A stretch of 49,541 nucleotides of DNA from Bacilli bacterium (GTDB taxonomy: Bacteria > Bacillota_I > Bacilli_A > RF39 > UBA660), in NCBI GenBank assembly GCA_900753325.1, contig CAADYO010000008.1:1-49541 (forward strand), given 5' to 3'. Under the pieces are notes generated by a model. The model did no database searches. It was not told where the DNA came from and saw only the letters and a list, made by a program, of their open reading frames with translations. Position 1 is the first letter of the stretch. Every line of letters begins with the position of its first letter. The position numbers were made by a program, and so were the translations under genes. This document shows, one piece after another, positions 24,321 to 32,191 of the stretch.

Positions 24321-24497
24321 CTTTATTAATTCTTTCTACAGAGTTAGAAATAAAATTATTTATTTCTGCTAGATTGAAAATGTAATTTTTATTATTTTTA
24401 GAATTTTCTATTATGATACTCATTTTATCAATTAAAATATTTAATTTATCTATAGGTATTTCATCAATACAAGTATGAGGTTTATAAAAATCTTCAT
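24299..24497 (-). pseudogene. Detached 3' fragment of the phospholipase-C-like gene
   Basis: Minus-strand copy of about the last 66 codons of the gene at 26217-26849. It lacks a start and the N-terminal two thirds, and a 4-nt deletion near the end shifts the frame, so the final residues differ. It is a by-product of the duplication that made the 211-bp repeat. Confidence 0.88.
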
Positions 24498-24819
24498 GGT
24501 AATATAATATAAAAAAGATTATAAATGAAATTGGTAAAAGAATATGATATCATTGTGAGTAAAAAAAGCAATGGTTAAAGAAATTGGTAGTAATTACAAT
24601 TTAGCTAAAACTAAAAAACATTAAAAACAATTTACAACAGCGACTAGTGTAAATTTAAGTCTGTGGAGTAAGAAATCTGTCACTTGTTCTGAGTTTTAAA
24701 GGTGTTTGTTATTTGACTTATGATAACTTTTATAGTACTCTTATTATAAGAGTAGTTGTTTATCGTATTTATATTAGTTGGATTACACTATAGAAGAATG
24801 ATTGGCGGTGGAGTAAAAA
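24498..24819 (+). other. Non-coding stretch with a possible gene remnant
   Basis: 322 nt between the repeat fragment and the membrane-protein gene. One frame at 24571-24699 reads MVKEIGSNYNLAKTKKH, a stop, then KQFTTATSVNLSLWSKKSVT up to TAA, i.e. a 42-codon frame broken by a single stop, which could be the ruined N terminus of a larger gene. TATTATAAGAG near 24741 could be a promoter element for the gene downstream. Nothing else is recognised. Confidence 0.4.
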
Positions 24820-26139
24820 TTGAAAAAAGTAGAAGAAAAAGAGAATGAAAAGAAAAATATAAAAGAAATGAGCAATTTAGCAAAGATATTTAATAATAAG
24901 GGTGTTTTAATTGGCATTATGTCTGTATGTGCTATATATATATTATTGTTTATATCTATGATATTACAGATGTATACAGTGAATTATATCTCTACAGTTG
25001 AAAGTTTAATTGCTTTTACTGTATCTTTATTAGTTCTGTTTGTTTTTTATAAATGTTTAAATAAATATGGTTTGACTGTTAAAAAAAGATATTGTTTATT
25101 TGTAATTATGTCTATACTATTTATTTTTGTATACTTATTTATTCTTAGAAATAATTTAGGTGATGGACATTTTTATTCTAATAAAAGTAAATATATAATA
25201 TATTCATCTATAAATTGTATATTATTTATGTTGTTTATATTTATGATTATATTTAATCTTAGTGATAAAAAATATAAAAAAATTAAAATTGTCATAATTT
25301 GTTTATTTGTATTTGTTTCATTATTTTTACCATGTCAAAATAATAAGATATTATTTAAACTAGTTAATAGTGATTTTAAGGATTATGAGATTTATGTTGA
25401 TTTTATAGATTCATATAATTCACAATTTAAAACATCATATCCATATTTTGTTAACTATAAGTCTGGTTTGATAAAAAATAGATTAAAATACAAAAGTAAA
25501 TCTGGTTATTATAAATCATTATATTTAAATACTAAAAATTATAATGAAGCTGACTTTTTAAAACTTTATGAATATTATACGTTTTCTTTTAAACCTAATG
25601 CTTATACAATAAAGAAAAAGGGTGATGATGTTGGACATTTTCTTGGCCTTGTTGAGATTAGTGAGTTAAATGAGAAGAATTTTTATTGTGATGCTACTGG
25701 TGAGGATAGCTTGTATCAGGAACCAGAGTATCGAATTAAAGATTCTTTAATTGAAAATTTTTATATTTTGAATAATTGTAATTGTAATTTAAATAATTTT
25801 GTACGTATTAAAAATTTAATATTACCATATTATAAGACAAATGATTATGAAATGTTGCGTATGTTATTTATGAATTCTAATTCTTCATTAATTCGTACTA
25901 TTAAATTAAATAATACAACAATAACTTATCCTATTGAATCTGCTTATTTAAAAAATGCTGATCATTATTTGAATATTTATTTGAATGATAAAAAATTCGA
26001 TGTATTAAAAGTAGATAATGGAACTGTTGAAGTCTATGATGAAAATAATGTTCCTGTAAAAGAAGGAAAATTTAAAACTGGTTATATTATAAGAATCACT
26101 ACTGATAATAACCAATTGTTCTATTTGAAGGTAAAATAG
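24820..26139 (+). CDS. Unknown five-helix membrane protein inside the repeat-flanked insert
   Basis: 439 aa. The first 20 residues are charged and cytoplasmic (Lys/Glu-rich). About five membrane helices follow (near 31-52, 60-80, 93-110, 127-147 and 155-172), then a long soluble domain (about 175-439) that is Tyr/Asn-rich and ends in a small beta domain with EVYDENNVPVKEGKFKTGY. No family is recognised. TTG 24820 with GGTGGAG 6 nt upstream is the start. Its third positions look even richer in A/T than in the neighbouring housekeeping genes. It interrupts the miaB-ricA-cotE order known from B. subtilis and lies between the two 211/215-bp repeats, so it appears to be a recent arrival or rearrangement product. 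Confidence 0.75.
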   Translation: MKKVEEKENEKKNIKEMSNLAKIFNNKGVLIGIMSVCAIYILLFISMILQMYTVNYISTVESLIAFTVSLLVLFVFYKCLNKYGLTVKKRYCLFVIMSILFIFVYLFILRNNLGDGHFYSNKSKYIIYSSINCILFMLFIFMIIFNLSDKKYKKIKIVIICLFVFVSLFLPCQNNKILFKLVNSDFKDYEIYVDFIDSYNSQFKTSYPYFVNYKSGLIKNRLKYKSKSGYYKSLYLNTKNYNEADFLKLYEYYTFSFKPNAYTIKKKGDDVGHFLGLVEISELNEKNFYCDATGEDSLYQEPEYRIKDSLIENFYILNNCNCNLNNFVRIKNLILPYYKTNDYEMLRMLFMNSNSSLIRTIKLNNTTITYPIESAYLKNADHYLNIYLNDKKFDVLKVDNGTVEVYDENNVPVKEGKFKTGYIIRITTDNNQLFYLKVK

Positions 26140-26204
26140 TATTAATCATATAATATAGAATTAAAATATAGATAAAATGGTGCGGTTGAAATTACAATAA
26201 AGGA

Positions 26205-26419
26205 AAAAATTACATTCTAGTCTGGAATGTAATTTTTTAGTTCTTTATTAATTCTTTCTACGGAGTTAGAAATAAAATTATTTATTTCTGCTAGATTGAA
26301 AATGTAATTTTTATTATTTTTAGAATTTTCTATTATAATACTCATTTTATCAATTAAAATATTTAATTTATCTATAGGTATTTCATCAATACAAGTATGA
26401 GGTTTATAAAAATCTTCAT
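26205..26419. repeat. Direct repeat, copy 2 (215 bp)
   Basis: Partner of 24287-24497; this copy is joined to the intact gene and is therefore the likely parent. It includes a hairpin (26205-26217 with 26225-26237) able to end transcription of the minus-strand gene and of the + strand membrane-protein gene. Confidence 0.95.
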
Positions 26420-26849
26420 AAAATAATGATAAGTCTAGGTTATATTCATCAATTATTTGAATATTTAAGTTTGTATAGTCTTGGTAGATGAGATTTATTA
26501 TTTCATCTTCATTTGCATTTATAATTGTTCCATCTAGTAATTTTATTGAATCTCGATATGTTTTTTTGCTTATAAATTCTTCAAACCATATTTTATCAGT
26601 ATATAAATGGATGAAATAGCCTAAATCAAATTCATTTTTGAAAAAGTATCTATATTTTTTAGTAAACATTTTAATGTTAGGAACATTTTCTTCTGTGTTA
26701 TAGAGAAAGTGTGATTCTTTTTTTGCTCTTCCTATTTGTTTGGAAATGTCTGGAGCTATAGATCCTAAATAATAATTATATTTACTTTCAATATTTAAAT
26801 ATTTTTCTAATTCTTTAGCTATTGCTAAATGTATTATTGCTGATGCCAT
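26217..26849 (-). CDS. Zinc-dependent phospholipase C-like (metal-dependent hydrolase) family protein
   Basis: 210 aa. The N terminus MASAIIHLAIAKELEKYL, then YYLGSIAPDISK and a HFLYNTE block are typical of the Zn-dependent phospholipase C-like family found in Bacillota, where His and Asp residues from these blocks (H7, D34, H48) bind metal. A second histidine-rich helix follows (LGYFIHLYTDKIWFEEF, around 91), also a metal-ligand helix in this family. It has no signal peptide, so it probably acts inside the cell; the natural substrate is unknown. It runs opposite to all neighbours. Its AGGAGGA ribosome site lies directly upstream, and its promoter is back to back with that of cotE. Confidence 0.8.
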   Translation of the reverse strand: MASAIIHLAIAKELEKYLNIESKYNYYLGSIAPDISKQIGRAKKESHFLYNTEENVPNIKMFTKKYRYFFKNEFDLGYFIHLYTDKIWFEEFISKKTYRDSIKLLDGTIINANEDEIINLIYQDYTNLNIQIIDEYNLDLSLFYEDFYKPHTCIDEIPIDKLNILIDKMSIIIENSKNNKNYIFNLAEINNFISNSVERINKELKNYIPD

Positions 26850-26885
26850 AAAATCCTCCTTATAAAAATTTTAGCATATTTTTGG

Positions 26886-26912
26886 TAATATTTTATTTCT
26901 TTAGCATAAATT
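26886..26912 (+). promoter_or_regulatory. Possible sigma-E-like promoter of cotE
   Basis: TAATATT (fits the KMATATT -35 of mother-cell sigma-E) and CATAAATT (close to CATACAnT -10), but with a 12-nt spacer, shorter than the usual 13-15. No good sigma-A promoter is seen in the gap. Tentative. Confidence 0.35.
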
Positions 26913-26930
26913 AGATTAGGAGGTTTACGT

Positions 26931-27470
26931 ATGGCTAATTATAAAGAAATTGTTACTAAGGCAGTAATTGCAAAGGGAAAGAAACTTTTTACTACTAATA
27001 GTACTGTTAAAGTGGAAAATAATCCATCGACAATTTTAGGATGTTGGGTTATCAATCATAATTTTAATGGTGTAAAGTCCGGTGATAGTATTAGGATAAA
27101 TGGTAGTTATGATGTTAATATTTGGTATTCTTATGATAACGATACAAAGACTCAAGTAATTAAAGAGACTAATAATTATAGTGAAGTTGTACATTTAAGA
27201 GAAAGAGATGAAGAAACATCAGGTGAAGAGATAATTGTTAGAAGTTTAAAGCAACCTAATTGTGTTAAAGTTGATATAGATGGTAATAATATTAATTATA
27301 CAATTGAAAAGGAACTTGGAATTGAATTAGTTGGAGATATAAAAGTAAAGATTGAGGCGAATACTGAAGAAGAACCATGGGATGAGATAGTAGAAGATAG
27401 TAAGGATATTGATAAAGAAGAAGAAAATATTGAATCTGTTAACGAAGAATTCCTTCAGGATAATGAGTAG
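26931..27470 (+). CDS. cotE: Spore coat morphogenetic protein CotE
   Basis: 179-aa homologue of CotE, which directs assembly of the outer spore coat in Bacillus. Long blocks match the family: YKEIVTKAVIAKGKK, STILGCWVINHNF, GSYDVNIWYSYDNDTKTQVI, LKQPNCVKVDI and IELVGDIKVKIEANTEEE. The tail is acidic (Glu/Asp-rich), as in CotE, and ends NEEFLQDNE. AGGAGG precedes the ATG. In B. subtilis cotE also follows miaB-ricA; there mutS and mutL come next, but here a methyltransferase-like gene follows. Together with spoVS this indicates a spore-former or a recent descendant of one. Confidence 0.95.
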   Translation: MANYKEIVTKAVIAKGKKLFTTNSTVKVENNPSTILGCWVINHNFNGVKSGDSIRINGSYDVNIWYSYDNDTKTQVIKETNNYSEVVHLRERDEETSGEEIIVRSLKQPNCVKVDIDGNNINYTIEKELGIELVGDIKVKIEANTEEEPWDEIVEDSKDIDKEEENIESVNEEFLQDNE

Positions 27471-27478
27471 GAGAACTT

Positions 27479-27514
27479 AGAATAACACTTGAGAAGTCGG
27501 GTGTTATTCTTTTA
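27479..27514 (+). terminator. Terminator of cotE
   Basis: Perfect 10-bp stem AGAATAACAC / GTGTTATTCT with a 12-nt loop and T-run, 8 nt after the stop. Confidence 0.88.
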
Positions 27515-27563
27515 TTGACTTTTGTTATTTAACAAGTTAGAATAAATCCTGTTGGTGATTATT

Positions 27564-28394
27564 ATGGGGTTAAGAGAAGATAAAAAACTAGCTATTGATA
27601 TTTGTAATAATAGAATTGGTTTTATTCCCTTTAGAAGGATATATGTTAGTTCAAATGAGCAATTAGATGCAGTTTTTAGGGGATTTGATTTTAAAGATAA
27701 AGATGTTTTAAGTGTATTAGGGTCTTCTGATCATGTTTTTTCAGAATATTATTTAGGTGCTAAAAGTGTCACTGCTTTTGATATTAACGAATTAACAAAA
27801 TATTATTATTATCTTAGAAAATGGTCTTTGATTTATAGAGGTGTTGATATACCATATGGTAATGGTCAAAACTGGTTTTTAGAATTATTTGATGAGGTTT
27901 CAACTAAGAGTGAGGCTGAAGATGAGGCTCTTTCTTTTTGGAAATATATAAACGAGAAAATGCCTAATTGTATGGGCAAATTATTTACAGGAGGAATTTC
28001 ATATAATAGAAGAGTTCCATATGAAGGTAATTTGGATAGTGTCGTTTCTATTATTTCTGATAGAGATCTTGATTTTTCTGGTATTGATGTATTTAAGTAT
28101 TTTGATTATGATAGAACATTTGATACTATTGTTCTTTCAAATATATTAGATTATGCACCAAGTCCTACTGCTCTTGCTACTTGTCGTGATAATTTGGTTG
28201 ATCATTTAAATGATAATGGTATAGTTATTTGTAGTTATATATTGTCACAGGGCGGAGATAGTGATTTGGCTAGAACTAAAATTCAAGATGATATTTTTTC
28301 TAAAAGTTTTGAGATTGTTGAAGGAAGTAATTATCCTAATCCATATTATCCTACTAAATCGGTTCCTGCATCTTATGTTTATGTGAAAAAATAA
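27564..28394 (+). CDS. SAM-dependent methyltransferase-like protein (DUF3419-like)
   Basis: 276 aa. A Rossmann-type motif I-II stretch is visible at about 54-80 (DVLSVLGSSDHVFSEYYLG, then AKSVTAFDINELTKYY), resembling DUF3419/BtaA-like proteins that use S-adenosylmethionine. A motif IV-like strand follows (TFDTIVLSNILDYAPSP near 190), and then NGIVICSYIL. No substrate can be inferred. The longest frame begins with TTG 27552; ATG 27564 is preferred because GGTGAT is 4 nt upstream. It stands alone between two hairpins. Confidence 0.7.
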   Translation: MGLREDKKLAIDICNNRIGFIPFRRIYVSSNEQLDAVFRGFDFKDKDVLSVLGSSDHVFSEYYLGAKSVTAFDINELTKYYYYLRKWSLIYRGVDIPYGNGQNWFLELFDEVSTKSEAEDEALSFWKYINEKMPNCMGKLFTGGISYNRRVPYEGNLDSVVSIISDRDLDFSGIDVFKYFDYDRTFDTIVLSNILDYAPSPTALATCRDNLVDHLNDNGIVICSYILSQGGDSDLARTKIQDDIFSKSFEIVEGSNYPNPYYPTKSVPASYVYVKK

Positions 28395-28432
28395 GATGTG
28401 TTATCAATAAATGGTTGACATCTTATTTTCAT
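28388..28432 (+). terminator. Terminator-like hairpin overlapping the rpsP promoter
   Basis: Perfect 12-bp stem (28388-28399 with 28418-28429) around an 18-nt loop that includes the stop-proximal region. Its right arm contains the ACA of the rpsP -35 box and ends TTATTTTC, so one stretch both ends the upstream gene and starts the next. Confidence 0.7.
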
Positions 28433-28443
28433 TATTATATAAT
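28415..28443 (+). promoter_or_regulatory. Consensus sigma-A promoter of rpsP-khpA
   Basis: TTGACA, 17-nt spacer, TATAAT: an exact consensus match, 33 nt upstream of the rpsP start, fitting a strongly expressed ribosomal gene. Confidence 0.93.
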
Positions 28444-28476
28444 AAATGCAGTTTATTTAGAAATGGAGGGAAAAAA

Positions 28477-28752
28477 ATGGCAGTTAAAATTAGATTAACA
28501 AGAATGGGTGCTAAAAAGAAACCTACTTATAGAATTGTTGCTACTGACTCTAGAAGTCCAAGAGATGGACAATATCTTGAACTAATTGGTATTTATCAAC
28601 CTGTTGGTGAATGTGAAGTTAGAATTAATGAAGAGTTAGCTATGAAATGGTTAAATAATGGAGCTATTCCAACTGATACCGTTAAAAACTTATTTAGCAA
28701 AGCTGGTATTATGAAAAAATATGCAGATTCTAAAGTAAAGAAGGATAAGTAA
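28477..28752 (+). CDS. rpsP: 30S ribosomal protein S16
   Basis: 91-aa bS16, with MAVKIRLTRMGAKKKPTYRI at the start and the YQPVGECEVRINEELAMKWL and PTDTVKNLFSKAGIM blocks. The frame is open from 28411, but that part covers the promoter; ATG 28477 after GGAGGG is the true start. One nucleotide separates its stop from khpA. In many Bacillota rimM, trmD and rplS follow; they do not here. Confidence 0.98.
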   Translation: MAVKIRLTRMGAKKKPTYRIVATDSRSPRDGQYLELIGIYQPVGECEVRINEELAMKWLNNGAIPTDTVKNLFSKAGIMKKYADSKVKKDK

Positions 28753-28753
28753 T

Positions 28754-29002
28754 ATGGATTTAGTAACATTAACAGAAGAAATAGTTAAATCTTTAGTTAA
28801 AAATACCGAGGCAGTTAGTGTTAAGGAATTTCCTACTGAAGAAGATAACGTTATACTTATTCAAGTTATGGTAGCTGAAGATGATATGGGAAGAGTAATT
28901 GGTAAATCAGGTAGATGTGCTAATGCTATTAGAACATTAGTCCAAGCTAGTAGTAGTTTAAAAGATAATAAGTATGTTAAAATAGATATAGATAAATTTT
29001 AG
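28754..29002 (+). CDS. khpA: KH-domain RNA-binding protein KhpA
   Basis: 82-aa single KH domain protein with the GxxG loop intact in MGRVIGKSGRCANAIRTLV. KhpA, usually with KhpB, binds many RNAs and affects cell size and division in Bacillota. It follows rpsP, its normal place. Confidence 0.95.
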   Translation: MDLVTLTEEIVKSLVKNTEAVSVKEFPTEEDNVILIQVMVAEDDMGRVIGKSGRCANAIRTLVQASSSLKDNKYVKIDIDKF

Positions 29003-29031
29003 GAGGTCTTTGGACTTTCTTTTTTTTTTTC
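29002..29031 (+). terminator. Terminator of rpsP-khpA
   Basis: 7-bp stem GGAGGTC / GACTTTC (two G-U pairs), TTTG loop, then about ten T; begins at the khpA stop. Confidence 0.7.
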
Positions 29032-29061
29032 TTTGTTATATAATGATAGTGAGGTAATGTT

Positions 29062-29766
29062 ATGAATAATAAATTGATTATGCCAAATCATGTTGGGATA
29101 ATTATGGATGGTAATGGTAGATGGGCACAAAGACGCGGTTTATCTAGAAGTTTAGGGCATAAAGCAGGTGCTGATAATTTACTAAAATTATGTAAATATA
29201 TTTCTAAAACTGATGTTAAGTATTTATCATTATATGCTTTTTCAACAGAAAATTTTAAAAGAGAGAAAAATGAAGTAAACTATTTGATGAATTTGTTTAT
29301 TGAGTTATTTAATTCTAAATTAAAAGAATTAGTTGAGCTTAATATTAAAATTATTTTTTCTGGAAGAAGGGAACCTTTACCGGATAAAGTTTTAAAAGCT
29401 ATGAATGATATTTCTAAGATTTCTAGTTCTAATACAGGACTTGTAGTTAATATATGTATTAATTACGGTGGAAGAAGTGAAATTGTTGATATGACTAGAA
29501 AGTTATGTGAATTATATAAGAAAAATAAAATTACCTTAGATAAAATTGATGAGGATTTTATTAATAAAAATCTATATAATGATTTACCAGATTTGGATTT
29601 GGTTATTAGAACATCTGGAGAACTTAGAATTAGTAATTTTATGTTGTATCAATCTAGTTATGCTGAGTATTATTTTCCAGAAGTTTTATTTCCTGATTTT
29701 GATGATAAGGAATTTGATAAGGCTATTTTGGAATTTAATAATAGAAGTAGGAGATTTGGAGGATAA
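29062..29766 (+). CDS. uppS: Undecaprenyl diphosphate synthase (isoprenyl transferase)
   Basis: Cis-prenyltransferase (234 aa) that builds the C55 lipid carrier for peptidoglycan and other wall polymers. The signature HVGIIMDGNGRWAQRRGL (residues about 8-25) contains the catalytic Asp, and LYAFSTENFKRE and the C-terminal IRTSGELRISNFMLYQSSYAE block are complete. It starts a cluster uppS-cdsA-rseP; cdsA begins 2 nt after the stop. Confidence 0.97.
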   Translation: MNNKLIMPNHVGIIMDGNGRWAQRRGLSRSLGHKAGADNLLKLCKYISKTDVKYLSLYAFSTENFKREKNEVNYLMNLFIELFNSKLKELVELNIKIIFSGRREPLPDKVLKAMNDISKISSSNTGLVVNICINYGGRSEIVDMTRKLCELYKKNKITLDKIDEDFINKNLYNDLPDLDLVIRTSGELRISNFMLYQSSYAEYYFPEVLFPDFDDKEFDKAILEFNNRSRRFGG

Positions 29767-29768
29767 AG

Positions 29769-30569
29769 ATGAAGACAAGAGTTTTAAGCGCTATTGTAAT
29801 GATTTTAATTGCTGTTCCTTTACTTATTATGGGTGGAGAGGTATTTGCAATATTTATGACTGTTTTGGCAATGCTTGGTTTATATGAATTGATTCATATT
29901 AGAGAAAGTGAAAAGAAATTTCCATTCTTAATAAAAGTTTTTGCATATTTATTGGCTATGTTTTTAGCAATGAATAATTTTGATTCAATTGACTTTGTTT
30001 ATAATGTTGATTATAGAGTTATGTCATTTATTATATTTGCATTTTTAGGATCAATGATATTTGTTAAAAATAAGGAACAATATAATTTAACTGATGCTTT
30101 ATTTTTAGTAGGTTCAGTATTGTTTGTTGGTCTTAGTTTTAATTTGATGATTATTACGCGTAATTTTGATATTAAATATATCATATATTTATTATTGATA
30201 ACAACGATGACTGATACTTTTGCATTGCTTACTGGTATGTTTATTGGTAAACATAAATTGGCTCCTACGATATCTCCTAAAAAAACTGTTGAAGGTTTTG
30301 TGGGTGGAGCTTTGATGGGTACATTTATTGCGACATCATTTTATACAACTGTTATAAATCCAGCTATGCCTTTAGTCTTTGTTATTTTTATAACACTATT
30401 GTTATCATGTGTTGGACAAATGGGTGACTTAGTATTTTCATTTATTAAAAGAGAATATGATAAAAAAGATTTTTCTAATTTAATTCCTGGTCACGGTGGT
30501 ATACTTGATCGTTTTGATAGCTTAATTTTTGTGGTTTTGGCTTTTATTTTAGTACATGGATTTATTTAG
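29769..30569 (+). CDS. cdsA: Phosphatidate cytidylyltransferase
   Basis: Membrane enzyme (266 aa) that makes CDP-diacylglycerol from CTP and phosphatidic acid, the precursor for acidic phospholipids. It has about seven hydrophobic segments and the family signature SPKKTVEGFVGG near residue 170 and GQMGDLVFSFIKRE followed by PGHGGILDRFDSL at the C terminus. It lies between uppS and rseP as in B. subtilis, except that dxr is not in between. Confidence 0.97.
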   Translation: MKTRVLSAIVMILIAVPLLIMGGEVFAIFMTVLAMLGLYELIHIRESEKKFPFLIKVFAYLLAMFLAMNNFDSIDFVYNVDYRVMSFIIFAFLGSMIFVKNKEQYNLTDALFLVGSVLFVGLSFNLMIITRNFDIKYIIYLLLITTMTDTFALLTGMFIGKHKLAPTISPKKTVEGFVGGALMGTFIATSFYTTVINPAMPLVFVIFITLLLSCVGQMGDLVFSFIKREYDKKDFSNLIPGHGGILDRFDSLIFVVLAFILVHGFI

Positions 30570-30580
30570 GAGGTTTTGTA

Positions 30581-31633
30581 ATGAGTTTTATACTTAATTT
30601 ATTATTGTTTATTTTAATTTTAGGTTTTATTGTGCTTGTACATGAATTTGGACATTTTATATTTGCTAAAATGAATGGTGTTTATGTATATGAATTTGCA
30701 ATAGGTATGGGACCTAAATTATTCGGTAAAAAGGGAAAGGAAACTGAATATACAATTAGAGCTATTCCTATTGGTGGTTTTTGTCAGTTAGCTGGTGAGG
30801 ATGTTGGAGTAGATGATTCTGAAAAAGTTCCGAAAAAAAGGAGATTACAATCTAAACGTGCTTGGCAAAGATTCTTGATAATGTTTTTTGGAGCTGGTAA
30901 TAATTTTATTTCTGCAATATTAATAATTTTTATAATAGGTTTATGTTGGGGTAGCACTTCCATGAGGCCAATTATTACAACGTCAGAAGTTGGTTATCCT
31001 GCCTATGAGGCTGGTATTTCATCTGGAGATTTAGTTAAGGAAATTAATGGACATAAAGTTTCTACTGTTGATGATATTTCTTTATATTTGGCTGTTAGTG
31101 ATCCAAAAAAGGATACGTCTATTAAGGTTGAAAAGAAAGATGGTAGTGTAGAGACGTATAAGTTTAGGCCTAAAAAAGTTAAAGAAGATGGACAAGAAAC
31201 ATATCGATACGGTATTGGTATGAAACAAGAAAAGTTGCATGGCTTTGTGAATGCTTTAAAGTATACTGGTAAAAAGACTTGTTCAATATTTAAACAAATG
31301 GTTGTTACAGTTGGGTATTTATTTACTGGCAGAATCAAATTAAATCAACTTTCTGGACCAGTTGGAATTTATTCTGTTGTTGGAGAACAGAGTAAAGCTG
31401 GTGTGGCTAGTATATTATATTTAATTGCTTTCTTAAGTATAAACGTTGGATTTATTAATTTACTTCCATTACCTGCTTTTGATGGCGGACATATATTATT
31501 TATAATTATTGAAAAGATTAAAGGATCTCCAGTTGATCCTGAACTAGAAGGTAAAATTCATACTGTTGGTTTAATTTTATTAATGTTATTGATGGTAGTT
31601 GTTACTATTAATGATATTATAAGATTGTTTTAA
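30581..31633 (+). CDS. rseP: Site-2 intramembrane zinc protease RseP/RasP
   Basis: M50B metalloprotease (350 aa) that cuts membrane-embedded anti-sigma factors and leftover signal peptides. The zinc motif H21-E-F-G-H25 lies in the first membrane helix, the PDZ domain covers about 115-205 (EVGYPAYEAGISSGDLVKEI), and the third zinc ligand D301 is in NLLPLPAFDGGHI. About four membrane helices are seen. An AGGAGG site and 11-nt gap show co-expression with cdsA. Confidence 0.97.
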   Translation: MSFILNLLLFILILGFIVLVHEFGHFIFAKMNGVYVYEFAIGMGPKLFGKKGKETEYTIRAIPIGGFCQLAGEDVGVDDSEKVPKKRRLQSKRAWQRFLIMFFGAGNNFISAILIIFIIGLCWGSTSMRPIITTSEVGYPAYEAGISSGDLVKEINGHKVSTVDDISLYLAVSDPKKDTSIKVEKKDGSVETYKFRPKKVKEDGQETYRYGIGMKQEKLHGFVNALKYTGKKTCSIFKQMVVTVGYLFTGRIKLNQLSGPVGIYSVVGEQSKAGVASILYLIAFLSINVGFINLLPLPAFDGGHILFIIIEKIKGSPVDPELEGKIHTVGLILLMLLMVVVTINDIIRLF

Positions 31634-31661
31634 AAAATATAAATAGAATAGAGGGATTGTT

Positions 31662-32189
31662 ATGACACTTGTTTATATTATTATGGGTAGTATAATTGTT
31701 ATTTCTTTTATTACGGGAGTTGTTTTAACAAAGAAGGAGAACAAATCAAATAAAGAATTGAAACTGGGTGATGACCCTACGACACTTTTTACAAATCAAA
31801 ATAGTGTACCTTTACAACAGAAAAATCCGGTTCAGAGTAATGTTCCTTTACAGCAGGTTGCAGTTAATCAAAATGCACCAGTTTCTGTTGTAAATAGTAT
31901 TCCTACTCAACCAGTTGTTCAAAATTTTGAGCAGAAAAATGTTTCTGCTATAAATACACAACAAGTTGTAAATCCTAATTTACAAATGCCTTCTCCTGTT
32001 GTCTCTAATGTACCAGCTTCAGCAGTAACTCCTCAAACTAATGTTATTTCAAATCCCATTACACTTCCAAATGAACAACCAACTATAATCAATTCTGTTG
32101 TTCAAAATCCAACTGGTATAGCAACACAGAATAATATTGCTACTCCTGTTACTTCTGGCTCAGTTAGTCAAGATAGTGAGGTAATTTAA
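31662..32189 (+). CDS. Membrane-anchored Gln/Asn/Val/Pro-rich low-complexity protein
   Basis: 175 aa with one N-terminal membrane helix (3-22), a short charged segment, then about 125 residues made largely of Gln, Asn, Val, Pro, Thr and Ser (for example NQNSVPLQQKNPVQSNVPLQQ). It has no LPXTG or other sorting signal. The low-complexity tail has a loose VPLQQ/VxNxxP repeat and is probably disordered. It lies 2 nt before the class B sortase, which suggests a shared function at the envelope. The ribosome site GAGGG is fair. Which side of the membrane the tail is on is uncertain. Confidence 0.75.
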   Translation: MTLVYIIMGSIIVISFITGVVLTKKENKSNKELKLGDDPTTLFTNQNSVPLQQKNPVQSNVPLQQVAVNQNAPVSVVNSIPTQPVVQNFEQKNVSAINTQQVVNPNLQMPSPVVSNVPASAVTPQTNVISNPITLPNEQPTIINSVVQNPTGIATQNNIATPVTSGSVSQDSEVI

Positions 32190-32191
32190 AA

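Larger units (their letters stand above)
24287..24497. repeat. Direct repeat, copy 1 (211 bp)
   Basis: Nearly identical to 26205-26419 in the same orientation. By eye only three substitutions and one 4-nt deletion (after the T-run near 24320) separate them. It contains the terminator hairpin plus the 3' end of the minus-strand phospholipase-like gene. The two copies bracket 24498-26204, which carries one intact membrane-protein gene. The close identity means a recent event. Confidence 0.95.

Noticed and set aside
24287..26419. Insertion sequence or composite transposon
   Set aside because: Repeats are parts of a normal gene end, not terminal inverted repeats; no transposase, integrase or target-site duplication is visible.
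29546..29887. + strand open frame across the uppS-cdsA junction
   Set aside because: It overlaps two conserved genes in another frame and translates to an Ile/Leu/Cys-rich sequence with no family features.
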